Source: Paraescarpia echinospica (Eukaryota; Annelida; Polychaeta; Sabellida; Siboglinidae). Taken from it: a stretch of 64,000 nt of DNA. A program made the translations under genes and the position numbers. Below the pieces are notes generated by a model, which saw only the letters and a list, made by a program, of their open reading frames with translations, ran no database searches and was not told the origin of the DNA. The first letter of the stretch is position 1. Every line of letters begins with the position of its first letter. The stretch spans positions 73,558,805 through 73,622,804 of the forward strand of contig CM034533.1 in the NCBI GenBank assembly GCA_020002185.1. Direction: 5' to 3'. Positions 56,143 to 64,000 of the stretch are shown one piece after another.

Positions 56143-58479
56143 TTAGACGAGTATAGGCGCCGTAGTGACGCCGTCGTCGAGCACGCGGCGTTTAGCGTAG
56201 AAGTAGCTCAACGCCGCGCGCTCTTGAACGTACGTCAACACGGACGAGTCTTTCACTTGGAAACCGCGGTTCCAGCCGACGCCGTTGCGACGGTGGCGCA
56301 GTACGGCGAGGAAGGTGTGCTCGTCGATGTCGGCGTTCTGTCGCTTGTTCAGTCCCTTCGTGCTGTACTTCGGACCGGCGACGCCGCCGAAGCAGTAGTA
56401 GGTTTTGCTGCACAGAGCCACGATTCCGTCGCCGCGCCACTCTTCTTTGAAGAGACCCGGCGTTCGACGATCGAACAGGCGTCGGCGCGCGCAGCAGGCC
56501 GCCGCGCCGTCCCACGCTAGTCCGGCGACGCGTCGTCGTACGTAGGCGTCCACGTGCGCGTCGCAGCATTCGGCCGGAAACCAGTGCGAACGATACCGGA
56601 AGTAGTGTTCGCGACGTTCTTCCGGTACGAGCGCGTCGACGTCACGTCCGGCTAGGGCTATGTACGCCGAGTCGGTGTCCATAGCGCAGTACTGGAAGAG
56701 CGGACGGGGAATGTAGGCGTCGACGAAATCGTAATAAAATTCCAGCATTCTCAATTTTGCGTACTGCAATACGAAATAGCCGATATGTATCGGCAGGCCG
56801 TAGACGATTTTACGCTTATTCAGCGCCACCTCGTACAGCGCGTCGTCGATGACGACGTCCAGTTGCCGGAAGCGCCGATTGTTGACGAGCATCGACGCGC
56901 CGACCGGCGTCGCGTACTTGATTTCCCGGTGCCGATCGACGCGCGTAATCGTTTTCCCGTAGGAACTGTTCCCGAGAAGTTTAAAGGTATCGGCGATGAT
57001 CGATTTGTCGGGATCGATATCGCCCTCGCGGCGCGCCGTCGAAACCGCGTCGCCGAAGCGGCGAAAGCACGCTATCGGCGCGTACTCGACGATCTGGTAG
57101 ACGCGCTCGACGACGAGCCCGTGCGCCAGATACCAGCGTAGGAGCGGCGTCGCGAGCACGATCGCCGCGCCGAAGTTGCTACCGACGAGCGTGCGTTGAG
57201 GTCGCGTGAGGAGATCGTGCGACTCGGCGTAGTCGCGCATAAACGGGCTGAGATCGTCGCGCACGATATCGACGTTCTTGAATACCGGCTGAATCTCGGC
57301 GTACTTGTCGCGCAGCGCTTCCGGTACGGCGATATCGCACTGCACGAGGCCGAACAGAGAGCCGTCGCGCACCGCCTCCAGTATCGTCGAGAGCGTAATG
57401 GCGGTCGGCGGCGGTTGCCATCGTGACGCGTCGGGCGGCGTCGGCACCGCCGGCGGTTGCACGGCGTGCCACTGGCACTCCCACATTTCGACGACTTCGT
57501 CGACGAAACGGCGCAGGTAGGCGGTCACGGCGATCGTCGCGGCGTACAGCGTCGTCATCGGTTGACCGTTGACGGCGTTCGTCGTCACGTGCGCCTGACA
57601 CGTCGGACAGCCGTGAAAATAGCAGCCGTGAAATTCATACGCCGTTCGCGTGGCGGCGCACCAGACGTCGACTCGGTGCTTTCCGATGCGCTTCTCGCGT
57701 CCGTTCAACTGGTGACGTATACGCGCGCCGGTTTCCGCCTCCACGCGCGTCAACCACTCCACGGCCATACGGCCGTAGCGGTGCACGCGTTCCGCTCGAA
57801 AGGCGTTCTCAGCGCGTCGGCGCGTGTACCAGCCCGTCGGCATCTCCTGCATTATCGCCCATAGATAGAGGCCGTTTGCGTCGAAGCCTACTATCGATCG
57901 GCACGGCGCGCCGCCGTCGCCACGAATCGACGTCACGTCGGCCTCGTGGTGGCGCGCGAAGATGATCGACGGGCCGCCGACGATCTGCGCCTGCAGCAGA
58001 CGGTGCAGATCTTTGTTCGGCTCGTTGAAGAGCGAGAAATGGATCGACTTCGGCAGGTCGTTGAACAGGTACAACAACGTCAACCCCGGTACGCTGATGG
58101 CGTCCTTGAACATGTCGATACGTCGGCGCCGATAGAAGGCGAACTGGCGATCGACGGCCTCGAGAAACGGCGCCACGTCACGATTGTTATACCACACAAG
58201 AAAATCGCGCATCGACGTCATGCCCTCGTCGCGCCACGCCGTCGCGCAAATCTCGTACGCCTCCGCGGAGATTCCCTCGCGTTTCAGCTGGCTGTAGAAA
58301 GCTTCGCGCGACGGCAGGGCGGTTTCGTCCAGACGCGACAACGCGTCGATGTGCTCGTACGGGAAGTAGCCCTTCGTTGCCGAGCAACCGTACTCTTTTA
58401 GAAAGCGATCGTAGCTAACGCCGGGCGCGAGGTAATTCGTTATGTCCAGGAACTTCAACGTCGTCGTCGACAGGCACAT
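56143..58479 (-). CDS. Protein-primed DNA polymerase B, N-terminally truncated
   Basis: 778 residues. Exo III-like YNNRD is at 97-101, polymerase motif A GFDANGLYLW around Asp200, motif B KLLGNSSYGKT at 500-510 and motif C MDTDS at 600-604. Between A and B is an insert, about 238-294, with EWLTRVEAETG, NGREKRIG, VDVW and YEFHGCYFHGCPTC, resembling the Vsr-type endonuclease-like insert known in such polymerases. The frame opens at MCLSTTTLKFLDITNYLAPG, just after where Exo I and II normally lie. An in-frame stop is 45 nt upstream, so the terminal-protein region and Exo I/II are absent or lost. The polymerase would copy the element by protein priming. Catalytic polymerase motifs are intact, but proofreading and priming are doubtful. 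Confidence 0.92.
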   Translation of the reverse strand: MCLSTTTLKFLDITNYLAPGVSYDRFLKEYGCSATKGYFPYEHIDALSRLDETALPSREAFYSQLKREGISAEAYEICATAWRDEGMTSMRDFLVWYNNRDVAPFLEAVDRQFAFYRRRRIDMFKDAISVPGLTLLYLFNDLPKSIHFSLFNEPNKDLHRLLQAQIVGGPSIIFARHHEADVTSIRGDGGAPCRSIVGFDANGLYLWAIMQEMPTGWYTRRRAENAFRAERVHRYGRMAVEWLTRVEAETGARIRHQLNGREKRIGKHRVDVWCAATRTAYEFHGCYFHGCPTCQAHVTTNAVNGQPMTTLYAATIAVTAYLRRFVDEVVEMWECQWHAVQPPAVPTPPDASRWQPPPTAITLSTILEAVRDGSLFGLVQCDIAVPEALRDKYAEIQPVFKNVDIVRDDLSPFMRDYAESHDLLTRPQRTLVGSNFGAAIVLATPLLRWYLAHGLVVERVYQIVEYAPIACFRRFGDAVSTARREGDIDPDKSIIADTFKLLGNSSYGKTITRVDRHREIKYATPVGASMLVNNRRFRQLDVVIDDALYEVALNKRKIVYGLPIHIGYFVLQYAKLRMLEFYYDFVDAYIPRPLFQYCAMDTDSAYIALAGRDVDALVPEERREHYFRYRSHWFPAECCDAHVDAYVRRRVAGLAWDGAAACCARRRLFDRRTPGLFKEEWRGDGIVALCSKTYYCFGGVAGPKYSTKGLNKRQNADIDEHTFLAVLRHRRNGVGWNRGFQVKDSSVLTYVQERAALSYFYAKRRVLDDGVTTAPILV

Positions 58480-58621
58480 GTAATTGTTCTGACGTTTAAT
58501 GGTAAACGCCGACGACGTGTGCTGTCTTTACGAATCACCGTCAGCAACGCGTGTAGGAAGACGCTCATAAACTCACGTCTGGTGTGTTGCATCAGAGCGT
58601 CCTACAAACACATTATTATGA

Positions 58622-58804
58622 TTAGTCCTCCTCCTTCTTTTCCTCCTCCTCCTCCTTCTCCTCCATCTTTACTGACCCCGGCACACCCCGTTCCAACAAC
58701 GTTCTTACGAACGTTGCAACCTCGTCGTACTGAGCGCGAATCCTTTCGTTGTTTGCAAGCATTTTTTGGAGTACGCAGCGCACTTCCTTAAGCATATAAA
58801 GCAC
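58622..58804 (-). CDS. Small Glu-rich ORF, unknown
   Basis: 60 codons: a helical, charged N-terminal half (MLKEVRCVLQKMLANNERIR) and a run of Glu/Lys at the C-terminus. It sits between polymerase and RPA-like genes on the same strand, with a neighbour of similar character at 58810-58941. It may be a real small protein or an exon of a spliced transcript. No family was recognised. Confidence 0.35.
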   Translation of the reverse strand: MLYMLKEVRCVLQKMLANNERIRAQYDEVATFVRTLLERGVPGSVKMEEKEEEEEKKEED

Positions 58805-58809
58805 AACTG

Positions 58810-58941
58810 TTAGTACAGCAAACTACTACGAAATAGGCTTGCTTCATAGGCCAACCAAAACACTCTTATATATTGTTCGGCCGACTCGGCTAATAGTTCA
58901 AAGCTCTGCTTGCTTAGTTCCAGCCCCTGACGATCTCTCAT
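58810..58941 (-). CDS. Small ORF, unknown, open upstream to 59006
   Basis: 43 codons from ATG 58941 (MRDRQGLELSKQSFELLAES...). The frame is open further upstream through a Glu run that begins right after TTGTTTGTAG, which resembles a 3' splice site. So it could be an exon starting at about 59006. Helical, charged composition. No family was recognised. Confidence 0.3.
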   Translation of the reverse strand: MRDRQGLELSKQSFELLAESAEQYIRVFWLAYEASLFRSSLLY

Positions 58942-59038
58942 TCGTTGTCGTTCGTTGGCGTGTTTCAATAAATCTACCAGTAGCGGCCAATTTTCCTCCT
59001 CCTCCTCTTCCTACAAACAACACAAGACAACAACAACA

Positions 59039-59776
59039 TTAGTCATCGTCGTCGACGTATCTTTTTAGTGTGCGGACTGTATACGAGGGGTCCCCGTTCC
59101 AACTCGTCTTCCGCACACTAATCTCCACTTTAGTACCGGTTAACTCGAGCACGGTATCGCGGAGATCCTCCTCGTTCAATTCCGTCAAGTACTCGGCCGT
59201 GAACTCGACGAGATTAGACATTTGGCTATCGAACAACGTAAGCCAAAGCTCATCTTCTTCCTCCTCGCCGTCCTTCACCATCACACGCAACGCGAAGAAA
59301 TATTTCGGTACAAACACTTCACCGTGCGTTCGACATATCAGGGCCCCGTCTTTGTTTGTCTGTAATTTCCGGCGACAACGGGAACATCCCAAATAGGTGG
59401 TGCCGGGCTCGCCTTTGTACGAGACGGCCTCGATCGTAACGGGCGACAGGAGTTTATACACACCGTTGACGGCGCACTTCAGATGTCTCAGACTCACCGC
59501 TGTGGCGCGTGTCGACGCCGCCGATTCACGCTCCATAGAACCGCTCCGCGACAGGACCGGGGGCTGCTCGGCCGTCTCGTCGGGCTCCAAGCGCGCCTCT
59601 TCGGCGCTTCTCTTTCGGCCGACAGTCAACGGGGCCGCGATCAGCGTAACGGGGCGCTTAACGGGTGGTGACACCCCCGTTGACAAGGCTGCAATCAGTG
59701 CCGAAGGTTGACTGCTGCTGGCCGCTGTCGCCGCCTTCGACTTTTTTGGTTGTTGTTGTTGACTTTCATCCGCCAT
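59039..59776 (-). CDS. RPA-like zinc-ribbon/OB-fold single-strand DNA-binding protein
   Basis: 245 residues. The first ~95 are low complexity: Gln run, Ala/Ser-rich, with a basic VGRKRS that may direct nuclear import. From about 100 there is an OB-like domain with a zinc ribbon. Cys131, Cys134, Cys148 and His151 give C-x2-C-x13-C-x2-H, followed by YFFALRVMVKDGEEEEDELW and LTLFDSQMSNLVEFTAEYL. This order resembles the DBD-C domain of replication protein A large subunit, where the ribbon sits inside an OB fold and D..(W)LTLFD follows. It lies upstream of the polymerase on the same strand, so a role in coating single strands during replication is a fair inference. The acidic YVDDDD end is encoded by GAC/GAT repeats. 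Confidence 0.7.
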   Translation of the reverse strand: MADESQQQQPKKSKAATAASSSQPSALIAALSTGVSPPVKRPVTLIAAPLTVGRKRSAEEARLEPDETAEQPPVLSRSGSMERESAASTRATAVSLRHLKCAVNGVYKLLSPVTIEAVSYKGEPGTTYLGCSRCRRKLQTNKDGALICRTHGEVFVPKYFFALRVMVKDGEEEEDELWLTLFDSQMSNLVEFTAEYLTELNEEDLRDTVLELTGTKVEISVRKTSWNGDPSYTVRTLKRYVDDDD

Positions 59777-59879
59777 GTTGCGGAAGAACGTCTGCTGCTT
59801 GCTGCTCTGCTGTTGTAGAAAGAATACACGGTTAGAAGTTCGGCGTCATACAATATAACATTTTTCTCACCCGTTTTAT

Positions 59880-60680
59880 ACCTTTTCCAAATAACACGCA
59901 TGCACACTTCACGCTAATACGTCATCTTACTCAATTATCAGCGTGCGTGCCTCGTACATTTCAGACATTTTTTTTTCGAACAAAAAGTATCCGGTCACGT
60001 CAGTACATTCGCCGTTAAATCTCTCCTTACATCGATTTTCTCTAATATCGATGCACCTCGCGTTTCCTGACCCCACAGAGAATCTATACAACGTTTAGTT
60101 TCGTGCTTTTAACGTTTCGTTTATTGTTTTTGAAATGTCATTGTCTACCATATAACGCGCATGCGCACTTCACACTCATATCCTTATCTTTTTCAATTAT
60201 CGTCGTGCATACTTCATCCAACCCAGGCATTTTGTTTTCGGAAAAAAGTTAGCGTTCACGTCAGTGCATTCATTGTCAGATGTGACTTTTACCGCGAATT
60301 TCTCTAATATCTATGCATCTCGTGTGTCCTGATCCCCCAGCGATCTTATACAACGTTTTATTTCGCGCTTTTAACGTTTCATTTATCGTTTGTAAAAATC
60401 CATTGTTCTCCGTTCACATTCCAACTCGTTAAGTCACGCGCAACAGATGTCACACATGTGCGCTTAACGCATTCCGTCTACTCTCCGAGGAATTTGTTTT
60501 AGGAAAAAAGTTAGCGTTCACGTCAGTGCATTCATTGTCAAATGTGACTTTTACCGCGAATTTCTCTAATATATATGCATCTCGTGTTTCCTGACCCCCC
60601 AGTGATCGTATATAACGTTTAATTTCGTACTTTTAACGTTTCGTTTAACGTTTGTAAAAATCCTTTGTTCTCCGTTCACA
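59880..60680. repeat. Three diverged ~240-bp direct repeats
   Basis: Blocks beginning near 59880, 60126 and 60371 share several segments in the same order: CACGTCAGT(G/A)CATTC, TTCTCTAATAT, ATGCA(T/C)CTCG...TCCTGA and CAACGTTTAGTTTCGTGCTTT. The last segment also occurs at 48380 and in the right subterminal repeats. No coding potential is seen. Confidence 0.75.
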
Positions 60681-60805
60681 TGTCAATCAAAATCAGTCGT
60701 AGTGTCATGCGCCGCCGCCGCCGCTGTTTGACGACGCGCACATTTCATACACGCTTTTACAAACACGAACACACGACGTCTCCACCACATCGCTCTAACA
60801 ACAAC

Positions 60806-62099
60806 ATGTCCACAACAAAACCACGGTAAGACAGTGCATGCATTTTATTTAAATGCACGTTTTTATTGTTGTAACATATTTAAACAGTGCTTACTATAGC
60901 ATGCATGCATGCATTTTATTTAAATGCACGTTTTTATTGTTGTAATGCATTTTATTTAAATGTTTTTACTAGTATCGTTTAAATGCACGTTTTTATTGTT
61001 GTATTATTTAATGCATGTTTTTACTAGTTTTACCGTTTAAACATGCATGCATTTTATTTATAAGTACATGCATGCATTTTATTTAAATGCACGTTTTTAT
61101 TGTTGTAACATATTTAAACAGATGTATTTTATTTTAAACATGCATGCATTTTATTTAAATGCACGTTTTTATTGTTGTAATGCATTTTATTTAAATTGTT
61201 TTTTACTAGTATCGTTTAAATGCATGTTTTTAGTGTTGTAATGCATTTTATTTAATGCATACTAGTACGCATTTTACCGTTTAAACATGCATGCATTTTA
61301 TTTATAAGTACATGCATACATTTTATTTAAACAATACATGCATGTATTTTACCAAGACAGTATTTTATTTCAATTTACTACATACCGTTTAAACAATGCA
61401 TACTACATTTTATCTCACTCATTTTATTCATCCTTTGTTTATTTCATAGACCGATCCAACTGCCTACAAGGGACACATACACGCCACGTAGGCCAATTGA
61501 GCTCCCCCCGACGCGTCGACGACGTCGACCCGAGCAACATGCGCGGTCGCGGCGTCCGTCCGTGCGCCTTCGCCACCTGTTACGCCGCCCAATGTCACGC
61601 CTTACTACAGTGACGATGATGACATCGTCCCCGATCTGGCTCGGGTCTTTCTCGTCCGGCAGCCAAACGGCCTATGGAGGACAATAACTCTATCGGCGGG
61701 AAGGCTTCGGTCCTCCGCCGGAGATCGGCTCCCCGCCGGAGACCGACAGGCGGCAACCCGTCGGTCGCGGTCGAATACTGCAGTATTATACACAATAAAA
61801 TATTCCAGTCACTACTCACGTTTTCACGCGTCTATTTTCAATGGATAAACACCCTACTGAATGTTAGTGTATTTATGCATTTGATTGTCATTGTAATCCC
61901 ACGACTAGATGTATTTAAACGCATTGCTTTCGTTTTAGTCCGTCCACCAGAACAACGTTGTTTACCGTTAGCCAGCTATGCTGTCATCCAGGGGTCAAAG
62001 ACCACTAGGCCAGCAGCCCTTATCGCTGCAGCAGTCGTCGTTGCTCTTGCTGTCAACATCACATACGGGGACATCTCAACGTTTATACAATGGTTTTAA
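60806..62099 (+). CDS. Candidate spliced accessory gene with a C-terminal membrane exon (frame uncertain)
   Basis: Proposed exon 1 is 60806-60825 (ATG, six codons plus two bases) with donor CG|GTAAGA. Proposed exon 2 starts at 61450 after TTTATTTCATAG. Joined in phase, exon 2 reads a Pro/Arg-rich frame to a stop near 61685. A longer ATG-less frame (61501-61848) encodes APSPPVTPPN and DDDDIVPDLARVFLVRQPNG. It would be in phase with exon 1 if the six-C run at 61504-61509 had one more C. A further acceptor, TTTCGTTTTAG, at 61938 precedes a frame (to 62099) with a clear membrane span, ALIAAAVVVALAVNITYG. No family was recognised. Confidence 0.35.
60835..61440. repeat. AT-rich ATGCATTTTATTTAAATGCA repeats in the proposed intron
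   Basis: Irregular copies of TGCATTTTATTTAAATGCA and GTTTTTATTGTTGTAA recur 8-10 times. They fill what would be the 624-nt intron of the accessory gene. Confidence 0.8.
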
Positions 62100-62306
62100 T
62101 ATACAATGGTTTTAGCGTGGTTAGCGTATTGCTTACGTCAGCACAACTCCTACCCCAGCGTATTGCTTACGTCAGCACAACTCCTACGCCAGTTATAGGT
62201 GGTCCAGTACGAAACTTCACTTTAGCGTGGTTATAAAGTACGAAACTAAACTTATATACTTTAGCGTGGTTATAAAGTACGAAACTAAACTTATATACTT
62301 TATTAT
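62100..62306. repeat. Right subterminal tandem repeats
   Basis: A 34-bp unit with GCGTATTGCTTACGTCAGCA occurs twice. A ~40-bp unit with TTTAGCGTGGTTATAAAGTA and CGAAACTAAACTTATATAC occurs two to three times. The TTACGTCAGC motif recurs, inverted, at the inner end of the left terminal repeat. Confidence 0.8.
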
Positions 62307-62635
62307 TAAACGCATTATTGCTTACGTCAGCGCGCTCTAGGTACGGCGTTGATCGCTAGGACTAAAATACTCTCTGCACTCACCGCTAGGTGGCATCTCT
62401 CTAGTGTACTGTCAATCATCCAATTAGTATCAAATTACATCGCTCATCAATCACGTTTTTTATAAGTAGGTTTCCCAAACTCATTAGTGTCAAACACAAA
62501 GCCTTTGATCTTTTTTTATACATAGGATTAGTCTCGCATTATTGCTGACTCAGCGGTGTGGTCGAATCGTTTAGTGGTCATTAAATTCTTTTTTATAAGT
62601 AGGATTTTGAGGTCCAACAGCGCTTACTATCTACT
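62307..62635. repeat. Right terminal inverted repeat of the Maverick
   Basis: 329 bp, inverted copy of 48025-48351, ending CGCTTACTATCTACT. It is followed directly by GACTGA (62636-62641), the right target duplication. Confidence 0.95.
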
Positions 62636-62641
62636 GACTGA

Positions 62642-62711
62642 TGGCATGAACTCTCCCCAACGGCGCTATCCGCCAAGGTATCGGAAACCAGTCGTACGGC
62701 TCGACCTGTGA
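62642..62711 (+). CDS. Displaced 3' end of the gypsy polyprotein gene
   Basis: Directly after the right target duplication, the gypsy frame continues for about 22 codons, basic and Arg/Pro-rich, to TGA at 62709-62711. It is separated from the rest of the gene by 14.6 kb of Maverick. With no start of its own it is not expressed independently. Confidence 0.85.
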
Positions 62712-62853
62712 GTACGTAACACTGCACCCCGTCGGTCATAATAATACCCCTGTGCATTACTTAAGTTGTTTGTGACGTTTACTACATTTCTTGTCCGTGT
62801 TGCCATACAAGAAATGAACTGAACATTAGTAGTAGAGAACTCTTTAATTTAGT

Positions 62854-62862
62854 GTGGAGGAG
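62854..62862 (+). promoter_or_regulatory. Polypurine tract of the gypsy element
   Basis: GTGGAGGAG lies directly before the 3' LTR, where plus-strand synthesis is primed in LTR retrotransposons. Confidence 0.6.
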
Positions 62863-63026
62863 TGTAATGTAGTCGCATTGCTAGGAAGAACTACACGGTT
62901 TATGTCGTATTATCAGAGCCGCAGTAGTAGTATATCCGCCGGCTTGTGTGTTTTTGGTTTTGTTCCGTTCATGTTAATAAACGAATCCAGCTTCAGTCAG
63001 TCTGATTATATCCTGAATATATGACA
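62863..63026 (+). repeat. 3' LTR of Ty3/gypsy element
   Basis: 164 bp, one base different from the 5' LTR, with TG...CA ends. It is followed by GTATA (63027-63031), the right copy of the 5-bp target duplication. Confidence 0.95.
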
Positions 63027-63435
63027 GTATATGTTGAACATAATGAATGAATATACATATTTAGAACGAAAGTGCATGCAAGAACAACAACTGAAAGTGC
63101 AACAACACCATTTTCATGCATAATCATATTAGGCTAGATAAAAAAAACTGAACTACTGGAACATTTCTTGAATAACACTAAGCAATGTGTTTGCATTCAG
63201 CTGAATGGTCATTTAATTTGTCTTGTTGATGTTACGTAATCGGCAATAACATGTTACGACTCTAGCACATAACTATTAAATATTTATGTGTGTACTGCAT
63301 TTTGAACTGGTGAACATTTCTAAAGCTAATCAGTGAACTGTCCAGGGAATTCCAAAGTTTTACCCCTTTAACTAAAATAACTACACATATTCTTCAGACT
63401 GGTACGTGCATAGTTTTGTATAAACTTACGTTTAT
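63027..63435. other. Host flank; nothing identified
   Basis: AT-rich sequence after the gypsy insertion; no feature is supported. Confidence 0.5.
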
Positions 63436-63803
63436 GTCTTCTTCTTCTTCTTTTTTAGGATTATTGTGGAAACCCTGGCAGTCGAGGAATAACTCCACAG
63501 AGGAATTATTAAACTGGTTGAATAAACTGATTCATATATTCTGAACAACTGTTGTACATTCATTCGTAACAAATGGTGAAATGCCTTGAACATTGTTACA
63601 ACAGTTTTTAATTTAACTAAATCTGGTACTTTAAGAATACGCAGATTATAAACTAGTATATTTGTTTGATAAACTCTGTTAATTGACATACATATATGTA
63701 TGCCTGTATGATGTACAAGCTTAAGTAATGTTATGAAAAATGAACGAATTGTGTACCTACATGGGATCAGATATGTTATGTTATGTCCATATAAATAACA
63801 CAT
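63436..63803 (-). pseudogene. LINE 3' fragment
   Basis: On the minus strand, LRILKVPDLVKLKTVVTMFKA and FHHLLRMNVQQLFRIYESVYST resemble the post-RT C-terminal region of CR1/Jockey-type LINEs. A short non-coding part and an A-rich (AAAAAAGAAGAAG) tail at the left end follow. Only the extreme 3' part is present. 63804-64000 shows no feature. Confidence 0.45.
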
Positions 63804-64000
63804 ATAGGTCTACCGGTATAAATAAAGTATACAAAGTAACATATATAAAATGGAGCCTACCAATTTTTTTATGTAGACTCGATCAAAACCTCCTCTCTGA
63901 TTAATGTCGTGGACATTCCAAAATGTACCAAATATCACTATATATGTGCTAACTCTCCCGGAATCCCCCTTGATTTTTGGTGTATCTCCCGGTCTACTGG

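Larger units (their letters stand above)
48025..62635. mobile_element. Maverick/Polinton-like element, 14,611 bp, inside the gypsy gene
   Basis: Long terminal inverted repeats, AG...CT ends and a 6-bp target duplication bound a set of virus-like genes. These are packaging ATPase, retroviral-type integrase with chromodomain, major and minor capsid proteins, adenain-like protease, pVI-like and pX-like proteins, and a protein-primed DNA polymerase B. This is the Maverick/Polinton (adintovirus-related) gene set. Accessory genes include a NADAR protein, an RPA-like protein and a tRNA-like sequence. Coding parts are GC- and CpG-rich, while both flanks and the right 2.5 kb are AT-rich. Integrase and minor capsid are broken and the polymerase is N-terminally truncated, so this copy is not autonomous as it stands. 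Confidence 0.95.

Noticed and set aside
61674..62099. 141-codon plus-strand ORF as a single-exon gene
   Set aside because: Its first half is out of register with the GC-rich coding-like frame and crosses AT-rich spacer. Only the last ~50 codons look protein-like, so it was treated as a possible exon.

Overview
The window is metazoan nuclear DNA, most likely from a marine invertebrate. The reasons are two conserved animal genes with many short exons and GT-AG introns, tRNA-derived SINEs, LINEs, and hAT, Helitron, Ty3/gypsy and Maverick/Polinton elements. Phylum and species cannot be fixed from the sequence alone. Two host genes were assembled here by joining exons in phase, both on the minus strand. 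They are the 5' part of DDRGK1 (exons 1-4, 6163 down to 1716, running off the left edge) and a complete ZNF830/CCDC16 homologue (nine exons, 38535 down to 18637, 298 codons plus stop).

The left 38 kb is dominated by minisatellites: a 32-bp array (1-1216), a 23-bp array (2195-2767), a 101-bp array of about 100 units (6957-17191), a 56-bp array (20777-23358), a 59-bp array (23404-24215) and a 39-bp array (24597-26722). The 56-bp and 59-bp arrays flank ZNF830 exon 8. Their units contain copies of that exon's own donor and acceptor edges, so real splice-site sequence has been multiplied dozens of times. The long plus-strand open frames in these arrays are by-products of repetition. The introns also hold SINEs, several MITEs, LINE fragments (one LINE nested in an opposite-strand copy of the same family), a Helitron-like element and a candidate minor-spliceosome intron. 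A decayed hAT element (38907-41833) lies upstream of ZNF830, followed by an LTR-like segment.

The right third is a nested mobile-element structure. A Ty3/gypsy retrotransposon (LTRs 43768-43931 and 62863-63026, one mismatch in 164 bp, GTATA target duplication) carries a 14,611-bp Maverick/Polinton-like element (48025-62635) inserted near the 3' end of its polyprotein gene. The Maverick has inverted repeats of about 328 bp, AG...CT termini and a perfect 6-bp target duplication, GACTGA. Its plus-strand genes lie close together, often overlapping by 1-4 bases: a NADAR-domain protein, packaging ATPase, a pX-like basic/membrane-active protein, a conserved Maverick protein, a small membrane ORF, integrase with chromodomain (broken), two small proteins, minor capsid (broken), a pVI-like protein, major capsid and adenain-like protease. 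On the minus strand are an N-terminally truncated protein-primed DNA polymerase B and an RPA-like zinc-ribbon/OB-fold protein. A tRNA-like sequence lies just inside the left end, and a possible spliced accessory gene just inside the right end.

The best candidates for something undescribed are the accessory module of the Maverick (NADAR protein, RPA-like protein, tRNA-like gene) and the multiplied splice sites in ZNF830. The Maverick carries frame breaks in integrase and minor capsid, yet its inverted repeats and target duplication look recent. This suggests either decay since insertion or mobilisation in trans.
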